From assembly GCA_022747635.1 (NCBI GenBank), contig JAKTNV010000261.1, positions 227,350 through 291,349 on the forward strand: DNA of 64,000 nucleotides. The letters are read 5' to 3'. The translations under genes and the position numbers were made by a program. Shown here one piece after another: positions 51,601 to 62,900 of this stretch. Numbering within the stretch: the stretch's first letter is position 1; the number at the start of each line of letters is the position of its first letter. Origin of the DNA: Hetaerina americana. Taxonomy: Eukaryota; Arthropoda; Insecta; Odonata; Calopterygidae. The notes under the pieces are model-generated. The model had not been told where the DNA came from. It saw only the letters and a program-made list of their open reading frames with translations, and made no database searches.

Positions 51601-52870
51601 CGCAATATTTTTAGAAATTTGGGCTCTTTTAGTAACATTAACACCTGGGCTGAAGCATCTTTTATGATCATTTATTGTCTTTCAGGATTCATTCTGGGTT
51701 TTATTTTAATTATTTGATGAAAATGAACAACAATAAACACCATGGAAACATTTTTGTTTAATTTGTGTCGAGTGAGATTTTTACCTAGAACCCAAAGGGG
51801 GGGGTATTGGCACTTTTCATGGAAAAATGTAAAATTAAATTTTCTAAAAATGAAATAAATGCCTTCTAAACACCTCAAACATTCACTCTAAAACAGAAGA
51901 TTGTTGTTTTTCGCAATATTTTTAGAAATTTAGGTTCTTTTAGTAACATTAACACCTGGGCTGAAGAATCTTTTATGATCTTTTATTGTCTTTCAGGATT
52001 CATTCTGGGTTTTATTTTGTTTATTTGATGAAAATGAACAACAATACACACCTTGGATACATTTTTGTTTGATTTGTGTCGAGTTAGATTTTCACCTAGA
52101 ACCCAAAGGTGGGGGTATTGGAACTTTTCATGGAAAAATGTGAAAAATTAAATTTTCTAAAAATGAAATAAATGCCTTCTAAACACAGCAAACATTCACT
52201 CTAAAACAGAAGATTGTTGTTTTTCGCAATATTTTTAGAAATTTGGGCTCTTTTAGTAACATTAACACTTGCGCTGAAGCAACTTTTAGGCTCATTTCTT
52301 GTCTTTCAGGATTAATTCTGGGTTTTTTTTTTTGTTTATTTGATGAAAGTGAACAACAATACACACCATGGAAACATTTTTGTTTGATAGCGTCAAGTGA
52401 GATTTTCACATAGAACCCAAAGGGGGGGGTATTGGCACTTTTCATGGAAAAATGTGAAAAATTAAATTTTGTAAAAATGTAAAAAATGCCTTCTAAACAC
52501 CTCAAACATTCACTCTAAAACTGAAGATTGTTGTTTTTCGCAATATTTTTAGAAATTTGGGCTCTTTTAGTAATATTAACACTTGGGCTGAAGCATCTTT
52601 TATGATCATTTATTGTCTTTCAGGATACATTCTGGGTTTTATTTTGTTTATTTGATGAAAATGAACAACAATACACACCTTGGATACATTTTTGTTTGAT
52701 TTGTTTCGAGTGAGATTTTCACCTAGTACCCAAAGGGGGGGGTATTGGAACTTTTCATGGAAAAATGTGAAAAATTAATTTTTCTAAAAATGAAATAAAT
52801 GCCTTCTAAACACCTCAAACATTCACTCTAAAACAGAAGATTGTTGTTATTCGCAATATTTTTAGAAATT
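39696..52870 (+). repeat. 312-bp satellite array, mosaic block with extra subtypes
   Basis: About 42 monomers with no gene seen. A subtype rare to the left becomes common: AGAAACCAAAGG, then ATTAGCAC, GGAAAAAAGTG, AATACCTTCT, ACCATTGCGCTGAAGTATC and TTTTGTTTTTTTGATG. Local duplications include about 41110-42195 against 42985-44070 (offset about 1,873, marked by GATGAATCGGAAC at 41290 and 43163). Another marker pair is TCATTCTGGGGTTTATTTTG with CATGAAAACA (40321 and 42201). AACACAGCAAACATTC marks four monomers (44259, 45293, 47483, 52192). Single-base indels are frequent between 43 and 49 kb. Confidence 0.95.
44740..44800 (+). repeat. Truncated satellite monomer junction
   Basis: TTTTTGTTTGAT at about 44765-44776 is followed directly by CCTTTATTGTCTTTCAGG. 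The stretch that normally separates these two points (about 219 bp in comparable monomers near 48315-48534) is missing. Both parental positions carry TGAT (TTTGAT|TTG and TTATGAT|CC), so the deletion probably used this four-base microhomology. Confidence 0.8.
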
Positions 52871-55800
52871 TGGGCTCTCTTAGTAACATTAACATTTGCG
52901 CTGAAGCATCTTTTATGCTCATTTCTTGTCTTTCTGGATTAATTCTGGGTTTTATTTTGTTTATTTGATGAAAATGAACAACATTACACACCATGGAAAC
53001 ATTTTTGATTGATTTTTGTCGAGTGAGATTTTCACCTAGAAATCAAAGGGGGGGGGGTATAACACTTTCCATGGAAAAAAGTGAAAAATTAAATTTTCTA
53101 AAAATGAAATAAATACCTTCTAAACACCTCAAACATTCACTCTAAAACAGAAGATTGTTGTTTTTCGCAATATTTTTAGAAATTTGGGCTCTTGTAGTAA
53201 CATTAACCATTGCGCTGAAGTATCTTTTATGCTCATTTCTTGTCTTTCAAGATTAATTCTGGGTTATATTTTGTTTTTTTTGATGAAAATGAACAACAAT
53301 ACACACCATGGAAACATTTTTGATTGATTTGTGTCGAGTGAGATTTTCACCTAGAAACCAAAGGGGGGGGATTAGCACTTTTCATGGAAAAAAGTGAAAA
53401 TTAAATTTTCTAAAAATGAAATAAATACCTTCTTAACACCTCAAACATTCACTCTAAAACAGAAGATTGTTGTTTTTCGCAATATTTTTAGAAATTTGGG
53501 CTCCTTTAGTAACATTAACCATTGCGCTGAAGTATCTGTTATGCTCATTTCTTGTCTTTCAAGATTAATTCTGGGTTTTATTTTGTTTTTTTGATGAAAA
53601 TGAACAACAATACACACCATGGAAACATTTTTGTTTGATTTGTGTCGAGTGAGATTTTCACCTAGAACCCAAAGGGGGGATATTGGCACTTTTCATGGAT
53701 AAATGTGAAAAATTAAATTTTCTAAAAATGAAATAAATGCCTTCTAAACACCTCAAACATTCACTCTAAAACAGAAGATTGTTGTTTTTCGCAATATTTT
53801 TAGAAATTTGGGCTCTTTTAGTAACATTAACACTTGCGCTGAAGCAACTTTTATGCTCATTTATTGTCTTTCAGGATTAATTTTGGGTTTTATTTTGTTT
53901 TTTTGATGAAAATGAACAACAATACACACCATGGAAACATTTTTGTTTGATTTGTGTCAAGTGAGATTTTCACCTAGAACCCAAAGGGGGGGTATTGGCA
54001 CTTTTCATGGAAAAATGTGAAAAATTAAATTTTCTAAAAATGAAATAAATGCCTTCTAAAAACCTCAAACATTCACTCTAAAAAAGAAGATTGTTGTTTT
54101 TCGCAATATTTTTAGAAATTTGGGCTCTTTTAGTAACACTAAAACCTGGGCTGAAGCATCTTTTATGCTCATTTCATGTCTTTCAGGATTAATTCTGGGT
54201 TTTTTTTTGTTTATTTGATGAAAATGAACAACAATACACACCATGGAAACATTTTTGTTTGATTGCGTCAAGTGAGATTTTCACCTAGAACCCAAAGGGG
54301 GGGTATTGGCACTTTTCATGGAAAAATGTGAAAAATTAAATTTTCTAAAAATGAAATAAATGCCTTCTAAATACCTCAAACATTCACTCTAAAACAGAAG
54401 ATTGTTGTTTTTCTCAATATTTTTAGAAATTTGGGCTCTCTTAGTAACATTAACACTTGCGCTGAAGCATCTTTTATGCTCATTTCTTGTCTTTCTGGAT
54501 TAATTCTGGGTTTTATTTTGTTTATTTGATGAAAATGAACAACATTACACACCATGGAAACATTTTTAATTGATTTTTGTCGAGTGAGATTTTCACCTAG
54601 AAATCAAAGGGGGGGGTATAACACTTTTCATGGAAAAAAGTGAAAAATTAAATTTTCTAAAAATGAAATAAATACCTTCTAAACACCTCAAACATTCACT
54701 CTAAAACAGAAGATTGTTGTTTTTCGCAATATTTTTAGAAATTTGGGCTCTTTTAGTAACATTAACCATTGCGCTGAAGTATCTTTTATGCTCATTTCTT
54801 GTCTTTCAAGATTAATTCTGGGTTATATTTTGTTTTTTTTGATGAAAATGAACAACAATACACACCATGGAAACATTTTTGATTGATTTGTGTCGAGTGA
54901 GATTTTCACCTAGAAACCAAAGGGGGGGGATTAGCACTTTTCATGGAAAAAAGTGAAAATTAAATGTTCTAAAAATGAAATAAATACCTTCTTAACACCT
55001 CAAACATTCACTCTAAAACAGAAGATTGTTGTTTTTCGCAATATTTTTAGAAATTTGGGCTCCTTTAGTAACATTAACCATTGCGCTGAAGTATCTGTTA
55101 TGCTCATTTCTTGTCTTTCAAGATTAATTCTGGGTTTTATTTTGTTTTTTTTGATGAAAATGAACAACAATACACACCATGGAAACATTTTTGTTTGATT
55201 TGTGTCGAGTGAGATTTTCACCTAGAACCCAAAGGGGGGGATATTGGCACTTTTCATGGATAAATGTGAAAAATTAAATTTTCTAAAAATGAAATAAATG
55301 CCTTCTAAACACCTCAAACATTCACTCTAAAACAGAAGATTGTTGTTTTTCGCAATATTTTTAGAAATTTGGGCTCTTTTAGTAACATTAACACTTGCGC
55401 TGAAGCAACTTTTATGCTCATTTATTGTCTTTCAGGATTAATTTTGGGTTTTATTTTGTTTTTTTGATGAAAATGAACAACAATACACACCATGGAAACA
55501 TTTTTGTTTGATTTGCGTCAAGTGAGATTTTCACCTAGAACCCAAAGGGGGGGTATTGGCACTTTTCATGGAAAAATGTGAAAAATTAAATTTCTAAAAA
55601 TGAAATAAATGCCTTCTAAATACCTCAAACATTCACTCTTAAACAGAAGATTGTTGTTTTTCGCTATATTTTTAGAAATTTGGGCTCTTTTAGTAAAATT
55701 AACACTTGCGCTGAAGCATCTTTTATGCTCATTTCATGTCTTTCAGGATTAATTCTGGGTTTTATTTTGTTTATTTGATGAAAATGAACAACAATACACA

Positions 55801-56907
55801 CCATGGAAACATTTTTGTTTGATTTGTGTCAAGTGAGATTTTCACCTAGAACCCAAAGGGGGGGGGTATTGGCACTTTTCATGGAAAAATGTGAAAAATT
55901 AAATTTTCTAAAAATGAAATAAATGCCTTCTAAACACCTCAAACATTCACTCTGAAACAGAAGATTGTTGTTTTTCGCAATATTTTTAGAAATTTGGGCT
56001 CTTTTAGTAACACTAAAACCTGGGCTGAAGCATCTTTTATGCTCTTTTCATGTCTTTCAGGATTAATTCTGGGTTTTTTTTTGTTTATTTGATGAAAATG
56101 AACAACAATACACACCATGGAAACATTTTTGTTTGATTGCGTCAAGTGAGATTTTCACATAGAACCCAAAGGGGGGGGTATTGGCACTTTTCATGGAAAA
56201 ATGTGAAAAATTAAATTTTGTAAAAATGAAATAAATGCCTTCTAAACACCTCAAACATTCACTCTAAAACAGAAGATTGTTGTTTTTCGCAATATTTTTA
56301 GAAATTTGGGATCTTTTAGTAACATTAACACTTGGGCTGAAGCATCTTTTATGATCTTTTATTGTCTTTCAGGATTCATTCTGGGTTTTATTTTGTTTAT
56401 TTGATGAAAATGAACAACAATACACACCTTGGATACATTTTTGTTTGATTTGTTTCGAGTGAGATTTTCACCTAGAACCCAAAGGGGGGGGTATTGGAAC
56501 TTTTCATGGAAAAATGTGAAAAATTAAATTTTCTAAAAATGAAATAAATGCCTTCTAAACACCTCAAACATTCACTCTAAAACAGAAGATTGTTGTTTTT
56601 CGCAATATTTTTAGAAATTTGGGCTCTCTTAGTAACATTAACACTTGCGCTGAAGCATCTTTTATGCTCATTTCTTGTCTTTCTGGATTAATTCTGGGTT
56701 TTATTTTGTTTATTTGATGTAAATGAACAACATTACACACCATGGAAACATTTTTGATTGATTTTTGTCGAGTGAGATTTTCACCTAGAAATCAAAGGGG
56801 GGGGGTATAACACTTTTCATGGAAAAAAGTGAAAAATTAAATTTTCTAAAAATGAAATAAATACCTTCTAAACACCTCAAACATTCACTCTAAAACAGAA
56901 GATTGTT
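52871..56907 (+). repeat. 312-bp satellite array with 1,559-bp-offset repeats
   Basis: About 13 monomers. A block marked by CTCTCTTAGTAAC, TTTCTGGATTAATTC, AACATTACACACC, AGAAATCAAAGG with TATAACAC, GGGTTATATTTTG and GGGCTCCTTTAG occurs at about 52.87-53.94 kb. It recurs 1,559 bp to the right at about 54.43-55.50 kb, and begins again near 56.6 kb, where the tRNA-like insertion interrupts it. The equivalent unoccupied insertion sites are CAGAAGATTGTT at 53148-53159 and 54707-54718. Confidence 0.92.
56896..56907 (+). other. Target-site duplication, left, insertion copy 1
   Basis: CAGAAGATTGTT, identical to 57171-57182. Ordinary monomers contain it once, in ACAGAAGATTGTTGTTTTTC. Confidence 0.88.
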
Positions 56908-57004
56908 CCAAAGAAACTGCGGGAGATGCCGCAACAGTAACTTTTAACGGAGTCATCCGCTAATGTGCATTTCAATGCAACAATTTCAGAGCGTAAAAAT
57001 CATT

Positions 57005-57077
57005 CGCCTTGACTGGGACTCGAACCCAGATCCCTCAATATCCGGTCGAGTGCTTTAGCCACTTAAGCTACCGAGGC
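57005..57077 (-). tRNA. tRNA-like head with degenerate anticodon loop (copy 1)
   Basis: The 73 nt fold as a cloverleaf on the minus strand. Acceptor GCCTCGG/TCAAGGC has one C-A mismatch; D stem GCTT/AAGC; anticodon stem CTCGA/TTGAG; variable loop of four; T stem CTGGG/CCCAG with loop TTCGAGT; discriminator G. The anticodon loop CCGGATA lacks the universal U33. The nominal anticodon GGA would mean serine, but serine tRNAs have a long variable arm and this does not. The internal Pol III promoter is well kept: A box TAGCTTAAGTGG (57059-57070) and B box GGTTCGAGTCC (57016-57026). A T5 run follows 8 nt after the head, which could end transcription. Most likely a tRNA-derived or pseudo-tRNA sequence rather than a working tRNA. 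Confidence 0.72.
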
Positions 57078-57085
57078 GTCCTCTT

Positions 57086-57137
57086 AAAGCACTCGACCGG
57101 ATATTGAGGGATCTGGGTTCGAGTCCCAGTCAAGGCG
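57086..57137 (+). pseudogene. Partial inverted tRNA-like copy (right palindrome arm, copy 1)
   Basis: Plus-strand reading AAAGCACTCGACC...CAAGGCG repeats the 3' 52 nt of the minus-strand tRNA-like head, with a B box at 57116-57126. It lacks the acceptor 5' strand, most of the D arm and the A box, so it cannot fold or be expressed as a tRNA by itself. Confidence 0.85.
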
Positions 57138-57170
57138 AATGATTTTTACGCTCTGAAATTGTTGCATTGA

Positions 57171-57182
57171 CAGAAGATTGTT
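57171..57182 (+). other. Target-site duplication, right, insertion copy 1
   Basis: CAGAAGATTGTT; the normal satellite continues from here with GTTTTTCGC. Confidence 0.88.
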
Positions 57183-59683
57183 GTTTTTCGCAATATTTTT
57201 AGAAATTTGGGCTCTTTTAGTAACATTAACCATTGCGCTGAAATATCTTTTATGCTCATTTCTTGTCTTTCAAGATTAATTCTGGGTTATATTTTGTTTT
57301 TTTTGATGAAAATGAACAACAATACACACCATGGAAACATTTTTGATTAATTTGTGTCGAGTGAGATTTTCACCTAGAAACCAAAGGGGGGGATTAGCAC
57401 TTTTCATGGAAAAAAGTGAAAATTAAATTTTCTAAAAATGAAATAAATACCTTCTTAACACCTCAAACATTCACTCTAAAACAGAAGATTGTTGTTTTTC
57501 GCAATATTTTTAGAAATTTGGGCTCCTTTAGTAACATTAACCATTGCGCTGAAGTATCTGTTATGCTCATTTCTTGTCTTTCAAGATTAATTCTGGGTTT
57601 TATTTTGTTTTTTTGATGAAAATGAACAAGAATACACACCATGGAAACATTTTTGTTTGATTTGTGTCGAGTGAGATTTTCACCTAGAGCACAAAGGGGG
57701 GGATATTGGCACTTTTCATGGAAAAATGTGAAAAATTAAATTTTCTAAAAATGAAATAAATGCCTTCTAAACACCTCAAACATTCACTCTAAAACAGAAG
57801 ATTGTTGTTTTTCGCAATATTTTTAGAAATTTGGGCTCTTTTAGTAACATTAACACTTGCGCTGAAGCAACTTTTATGCTCATTTATTGTCTTTCAGGAT
57901 TAATTTTGGGTTTTATTTTGTTTTTTTGATGAAAATGAACAACAATACACACCATGGAAACATTTTTGTTTGATTTGCGTCAAGTGAGATTTTCACCTAG
58001 AACCCAAAGGGGGGGTATTGGCACTTTTCATGGAAAAATGTGAAAAATTAAATTTTCTAAAAATGAAATAAATGCCTACTAAATACCTCAAACATTCACT
58101 CTAAAACAGAAGATTGTTGTTTTTCGCTATATTTTTAGAAATTTGGGCTCTTTTAGTAAAATTAACACTTGCGCTGAAGCATCTTTTATGCTCATTTCAT
58201 GTCTTTCAGGATTAATTCTGGGTTTTATTTTGTTTATTTGATGAAAATGAACAACAATACACACCATGGAAACATTTTTGTTTGATTTGTGTCAAGTGAG
58301 ATTTTCACCTAGAACCCAAAGGGGGGGGGTATTGGCACTTTTCATGGAAAAATGTGAAAAATTAAATTTTCTAAAAATGAAATAAATGCCTTCTAAACAC
58401 CTCAAACATTCACTCTAAAACAGAAGATTGTTGTTTTTCGCAATATTTTTAGAAATTTGGGCTCTTTTAGTAACACTAAAACCTGGGCTGAAGCATCTTT
58501 TATGCTCATTTCATGTCTTTCAGGATTAATTCTGGGTTTTTTTTTGTTTATTTGATGAAAATGAACAACAATACACACCATGGAAACTTTTTTGTTTGAT
58601 AGCGTCAAGTGAGATTTTCACATAGAACCCAAAGGGGGGGGTATTGGCACTTTTCATGGAAAAATGTGAAATATTAAATTTTGTAAAAATGAAATAAATG
58701 CCTTCTAAACACCTCAAACATTCACTCTAAAACAGAAGATTGTTGTTTTTCGCAATATTTTTAGAAATTTGGGCTCTTTTAGTAACATTAACACTTGGGC
58801 TGAAGCATCTTTTATGATCTTTTATTGTCTTTCAGGATTCATTCTGGGTTTTATTTTGTTTATTTGATGAAAATGAACAACAATACACACCTTGGATACA
58901 TTTTTGTTTGATTTGTTTCGAGTGAGATTTTCACCTAGAACCCAAAGGGGGGGATATTGGCACTTTTCATGGAAAAATGTGAAAAATTAAATTTTCTAAA
59001 AATGAAATAAATGCCTTCTAAACACCTCAAACATTCACTCTAAAACAGAAGATTGTTGTTTTTCGCAATATTTTTAGAAATTTGGGCTCTTTTAGTAACA
59101 TTAACACTAGCGCTGAAGCAACTTTTATGCTCATTTATTGTCTTTCAGGATTAATTCTGGGTTTTATTTTGTTTATTTGATGAAAATGAACAACAATACA
59201 CACCATGGAAACATTTTTGTTTGATTTGCGTCGAGTAAGATTTTCACCTAGAACCCAAAGGGGGGGGTATTGGCACTTTTCATGGAAAAATGTGAAAAAT
59301 TAAATTTTCTAAAAATGAAATAAATGCCTTCTAAATACCTCAAACATTCACTCTAAAACAGAAGATTGTAGTTTTTCGCAATATTTTTAGAAATTTGGGC
59401 TCTCTTAGTAACATTAACACTTGCGCTGAAGCATCTTTTATGCTCATTTCTTGTCTTTCTGGATTAATTCTGGGTTTTATTTTGTTTATTTGATGTAAAT
59501 GAACAACATTACACACCATGGAAACATTTTTGATTGATTTTTGTCGAGTGAGATTTTCACCTAGAAATCAAAGGGGGGGGGTATAACACTTTTCATGGAA
59601 AAAAGTGAAAAATTAAATTTTCTAAAAATGAAATAAATACCTTCTAAACACCTCAAACATTCACTCTAAAACAGAAGATTGTT
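57171..59683 (+). repeat. 312-bp satellite array between the two tRNA-like insertions
   Basis: About eight monomers, subtypes as in 52.9-56.9 kb (GATTGCGTCAAGTGAG, CATAGAACCC, GGGCTCCTTTAG, TATCTGTTATGC). No gene seen. This is most of the 2,776-bp unit. Confidence 0.95.
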
Positions 59684-59747
59684 CCAAAGAAACTGCGGGA
59701 GATGCCGCAACAGTAACTTTTAACGGAGTCATCCGCTAATGTGCATT

Positions 59748-59945
59748 TCAATGCAACAATTTCAGAGCGTAAAAATCATTCGCCTTGACTGGGACTCGAA
59801 CCCAGATCCCTCAATATCCGGTCGAGTGCTTTAGCCACTTAAGCTACCGAGGCGTCCTCTTAAAGCACTCGACCGGATATTGAGGATCTGGGTTCGAGTC
59901 CCAGTCAAGGCGAATGATTTTTACGCTCTGAAATTGTTGCATTGA
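59748..59945. repeat. Palindrome: 86/85-bp arms (copy 2)
   Basis: Left arm 59748-59833 and right arm 59861-59945, with a 27-bp spacer. The arms match as in copy 1 except for the one-base gap in the right arm. Confidence 0.88.
59781..59853 (-). tRNA. tRNA-like head with degenerate anticodon loop (copy 2)
   Basis: Identical in sequence to 57005-57077 by eye: cloverleaf-compatible, A and B boxes present, no U33, short variable loop, T5 run downstream on the minus strand. The same doubts about function apply. Confidence 0.72.
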
Positions 59946-62900
59946 CAGAAGATTGTTGTTTTTCGCATATTTTTAGAAATTTGGGCTCTTTTAGTAACAT
60001 TAACCATTGCGCTGAAATATCTTTTATGCTCATTTCTTGTCTTTCAAGATTAATTCTGGGTTATATTTTGTTTTTTTTGATGAAAATGAACAACAATACA
60101 CACCATGGAAACATTTTTGATTAATTTGTGTCGAGTGAGATTTTCACCTAGAAACCAAAGGGGGGGATTAGCACTTTTCATGAAAAAAGTGAAAATTAAT
60201 TTTCTAAAAATGAAATAAATACCTTCTTAACACCTCAAACATTCACTCTAAAACAGAAGATTGTTGTTTTTCGCAATATTTTTAGAAATTTGGGCTCCTT
60301 TAGTAACATTAACCATTGCGCTGAAGTATCTGTTATGCTCATTTCTTGTCTTTCAAGATTAATTCTGGGTTTTATTTGTTTTTTGATGAAAATGAACAAG
60401 AATACACACCATGGAACATTTTTGTTTGATTTGTGTCGAGTGAGATTTTCACCTAGAACACAAAGGGGGGATATTGGCACTTTTCATGGAAAAATGTGAA
60501 AAATTAAATTTTCTAAAAATGAAATAAATTGCCTTCTAAACACCTCAAACATTCACTCTAAACAGAAGATTGTTGTTTTTCGCAATATTTTTAGAAATTT
60601 GGGCTCTTTTAGTAACATTAACACTTGCGCTGAAGCAACTTTTATGCTCATTTATTGTCTTTCAGGATAATTTTGGGTTTATTTTGTTTTTTTGATGAAA
60701 ATGAACAACAATACACACCATGGAAACATTTTTGTTTGATTTGCGTCAAGTGAGATTTTCACCTAGAACCCAAAGGGGGGGTATTGGCACTTTTCATGGA
60801 AAAATGTGAAAAATTAATTTTCTAAAAATGAAATAAATGCCTTCTAAATACCTCAAACATTCACTCTAAAACAGAAGATTGTTGTTTTTCGCTATATTTT
60901 TAGAAATTTGGGCTCTTTTAGTAAAATTAACACTTGCGCTGAAGCATCTTTTATGCTCATTTCATGTCTTTCAGGATTAATTCTGGGTTTTATTTTGTTT
61001 ATTTGATGAAAATGAACAACAATACACACCATGGAAACATTTTTGTTTGATTTGTGTCAAGTGAGATTTTCACCTAGAACCCAAAGGGGGGGGGTATTGG
61101 CACTTTTCATGAAAAATGTGAAAAATTAATTTTCTAAAATGAAATAATGCCTTCTAAACACCTCAAACATTCACTCTAAAACAGAAGATTGTTGTTTTTC
61201 GCAATATTTTTAGAAATTTGGGCTCTTTTAGTAACACTAAAACCTGGGCTGAAGCATCTTTTATGCTCATTTCATGTCTTTCAGGATTAATTCTGGGTTT
61301 TTTTTTGTTTATTTGATGAAAATGAACAACAATACACACCATGGAAACTTTTTTGTTTGATAGCGTCAAGTGAGATTTTCACATAGAACCCAAAGGGGGG
61401 GTATTGGCACTTTTCATGGAAAAATGTGAAATATTAAATTTTGTAAAAATGAAATAAATGCCTTCTAAACACCTCAAACATTCACTCTAAAACAGAAGAT
61501 TGTTGTTTTTCGCAATATTTTTAGAAATTTGGGCTCTTTTAGTAACATTAACACTTGGGCTGAAGCATCTTTTATGATCTTTTATTGTCTTTCAGGATTC
61601 ATTCTGGGTTTTATTTTGTTTATTTGATGAAAATGAACAACAATACACACCCTTGGATACATTTTTGTTTGATTTGTTCGAGTGAGATTTTCACCTAGAA
61701 CCCAAAGGGGGGGATATTGGCACTTTTCATGGAAAAATGTGAAAAATTAAATTTTCTAAAAATGAAATAAATGCCTTATAAACACCTCAAACATTCACTC
61801 TAAACAGAAGATTGTTGTTTTTCGCAATATTTTAGAAATTTGGGCTCTTTTAGTAACATTAACACTAGCGCTGAAGCAACTTTTATGCTCATTTATTGTC
61901 TTTCAGGATTATTCTGGGTTTTATTTTGTTTATTTGATGAAAATGAACAACAATACACACCATGGAAACATTTTTGTTTGATTTGCGTCGAGTAAGATTT
62001 TCACCTAGAACCCAAAGGGGGGGGTATTGGCACTTTTCATGGAAAAAATGTGAAAAATTAAATTTCTAAAAATGAAATAAATGCCTTCTAAATACCTCAA
62101 ACATTCACTCTAAAACAGAAGGATTGTAGTTTTTCGCAATATTTTTAGAAATTTGGCTCTTTTAGTAAAATTAACACTTGCGCTGAAGCATCTTTTATGC
62201 TCATTTCATGCTTTCAGGATTAATTCTGGGTTTTATTTTGTTTATTTGATGAAAATGAACAACAATACACACCATGGAAACATTTTTGTTTGATTTGTGT
62301 CGAGTGAGATTTCACCTAGAACCCAAAGGGGGGGTATTGGCACTTTTCATGGAAAAATGTGAAAAATTAAATTTTCTAAAAATGAAATAAATGCCTTCTA
62401 AACACCTTAAACATTCACTCTAAAACAGAAGATAGTTGTTTTTCGCAATATTTTTAGAATTTGGGCTCTTTTAATAACACTAAAACCTGGGCTGATAGCA
62501 TCTTTTATGATCATTTATTGTCTTTCAGGATACATTCTGGGTTTTATTTTGTTTATTTGATGAAAATGAACAACAATACACACCTTGGATACATTTTTGT
62601 TTGATTTGTGTCGAGTGAGATTTTCACCTAGAACCAAAGGGGGGGTATTGGCACTTTTCATGGAAAAATGTGAAAATTAAATTTTCTAAAAATGAAATAA
62701 ATGCCTTCTAAACACCTCAAACATTCACTCTAAAACAGAAGATTGTTGTTTTTCGCAATATTTTTAAAAATTTGGGCTCATTTAGTAACATTAACACTTG
62801 GGCTGAAGCATCTTTTATGATCTTTTATTGTCTTTCAGGATTCATTCTGGGTTTTATTTTGTTTTTTGATGAAAATGAACAACAATACACACCATGGAAA

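Larger units (their letters stand above)
56908..57170 (-). mobile_element. tRNA-derived, palindromic SINE-like insertion, copy 1
   Basis: A 263-bp non-satellite insertion with far higher G+C than its surroundings. The satellite string CAGAAGATTGTT is present on both sides (56896-56907 and 57171-57182), a 12-bp target duplication (13 if the shared A is counted). Read on the minus strand, a tRNA-like head (57077 to 57005) is followed by a non-tRNA body ending near 56908 (CAGTTTCTTTGG). An inverted 86-bp copy of head-and-body sequence precedes the head (57170-57085). The long target duplication and tRNA head fit a retroposed SINE with a snap-back 5' end. The lack of matching inverted termini argues against a simple MITE. 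Family unknown to me. Confidence 0.8.
56972..57170. repeat. Palindrome: 86-bp arms, 27-bp spacer (copy 1)
   Basis: Left arm 56972-57057 (starts TCAATGCAAC) and right arm 57085-57170 (ends GTTGCATTGA) are perfect reverse complements by eye; the spacer is 57058-57084. The spacer holds the tRNA 5' part, including the A box, so only the minus-strand copy has a complete tRNA-like structure. Such a structure should form a strong hairpin or cruciform. Confidence 0.9.
56595..59370 (+). repeat. 2,776-bp higher-order repeat, unit 1 (with tRNA-like insertion)
   Basis: About eight monomers plus the 263-bp insertion, repeated in tandem. Offsets are 2,776 at GATGTAAATG (56716 and 59492), at the insertion's left edge (56905 and 59681) and at the tRNA-like head. 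The unit begins where ATTGT(T/A)GTTTTTCGC and CTCTCTTAGTAAC become shared. Confidence 0.9.
59684..59945 (-). mobile_element. tRNA-derived, palindromic SINE-like insertion, copy 2
   Basis: A 262-bp copy of 56908-57170 with the same target duplication (59672-59683 and 59946-59957) in the same monomer of the duplicated block. The only internal difference by eye is a missing G in the right arm (TTGAGGATC instead of TTGAGGGATC). Same junctions and same flanks mean it arose by duplication of the 2,776-bp unit, not by a second insertion. Confidence 0.82.
59371..62117 (+). repeat. 2,776-bp higher-order repeat, unit 2
   Basis: Second copy of 56595-59370. The offset shrinks from 2,775 at the right target duplication (57171 and 59946) to 2,761 at the next matching frame (58402 and 61163). 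That is a net loss of 14 bases in about 1.2 kb, nearly all single-base shortening of short homopolymers. The unit ends near TTGTAGTTTTTCGC (about 62125). Confidence 0.88.

Noticed and set aside
57005..57077. A functional serine tRNA (anticodon GGA)
   Set aside because: No U33, one acceptor mismatch and a four-base variable loop instead of the long arm of serine tRNAs. The gene is embedded in a palindromic mobile insertion.
56908..57170. A MITE or DNA transposon with terminal inverted repeats
   Set aside because: The palindrome does not reach the left end: 64 bp of unique sequence separate them, and the outermost bases are not inverted repeats. The 12-13 bp target duplication fits retroposition better. 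A fold-back element is not fully excluded.
757..61369. Many minus-strand open frames of 63-108 codons with similar sequence (for example 7692-7940, 8736-8942, 25560-25808, 58402-58608)
   Set aside because: They are the same satellite frame met again in successive monomers. Because 312 is a multiple of three, the frame is kept from copy to copy, but it carries one or two stops per monomer (TGA after the VNV codons, and TAA where ATTTATTG replaces ATTTCTTG). Codon content simply follows the repeat; no conserved domain or start context is seen.
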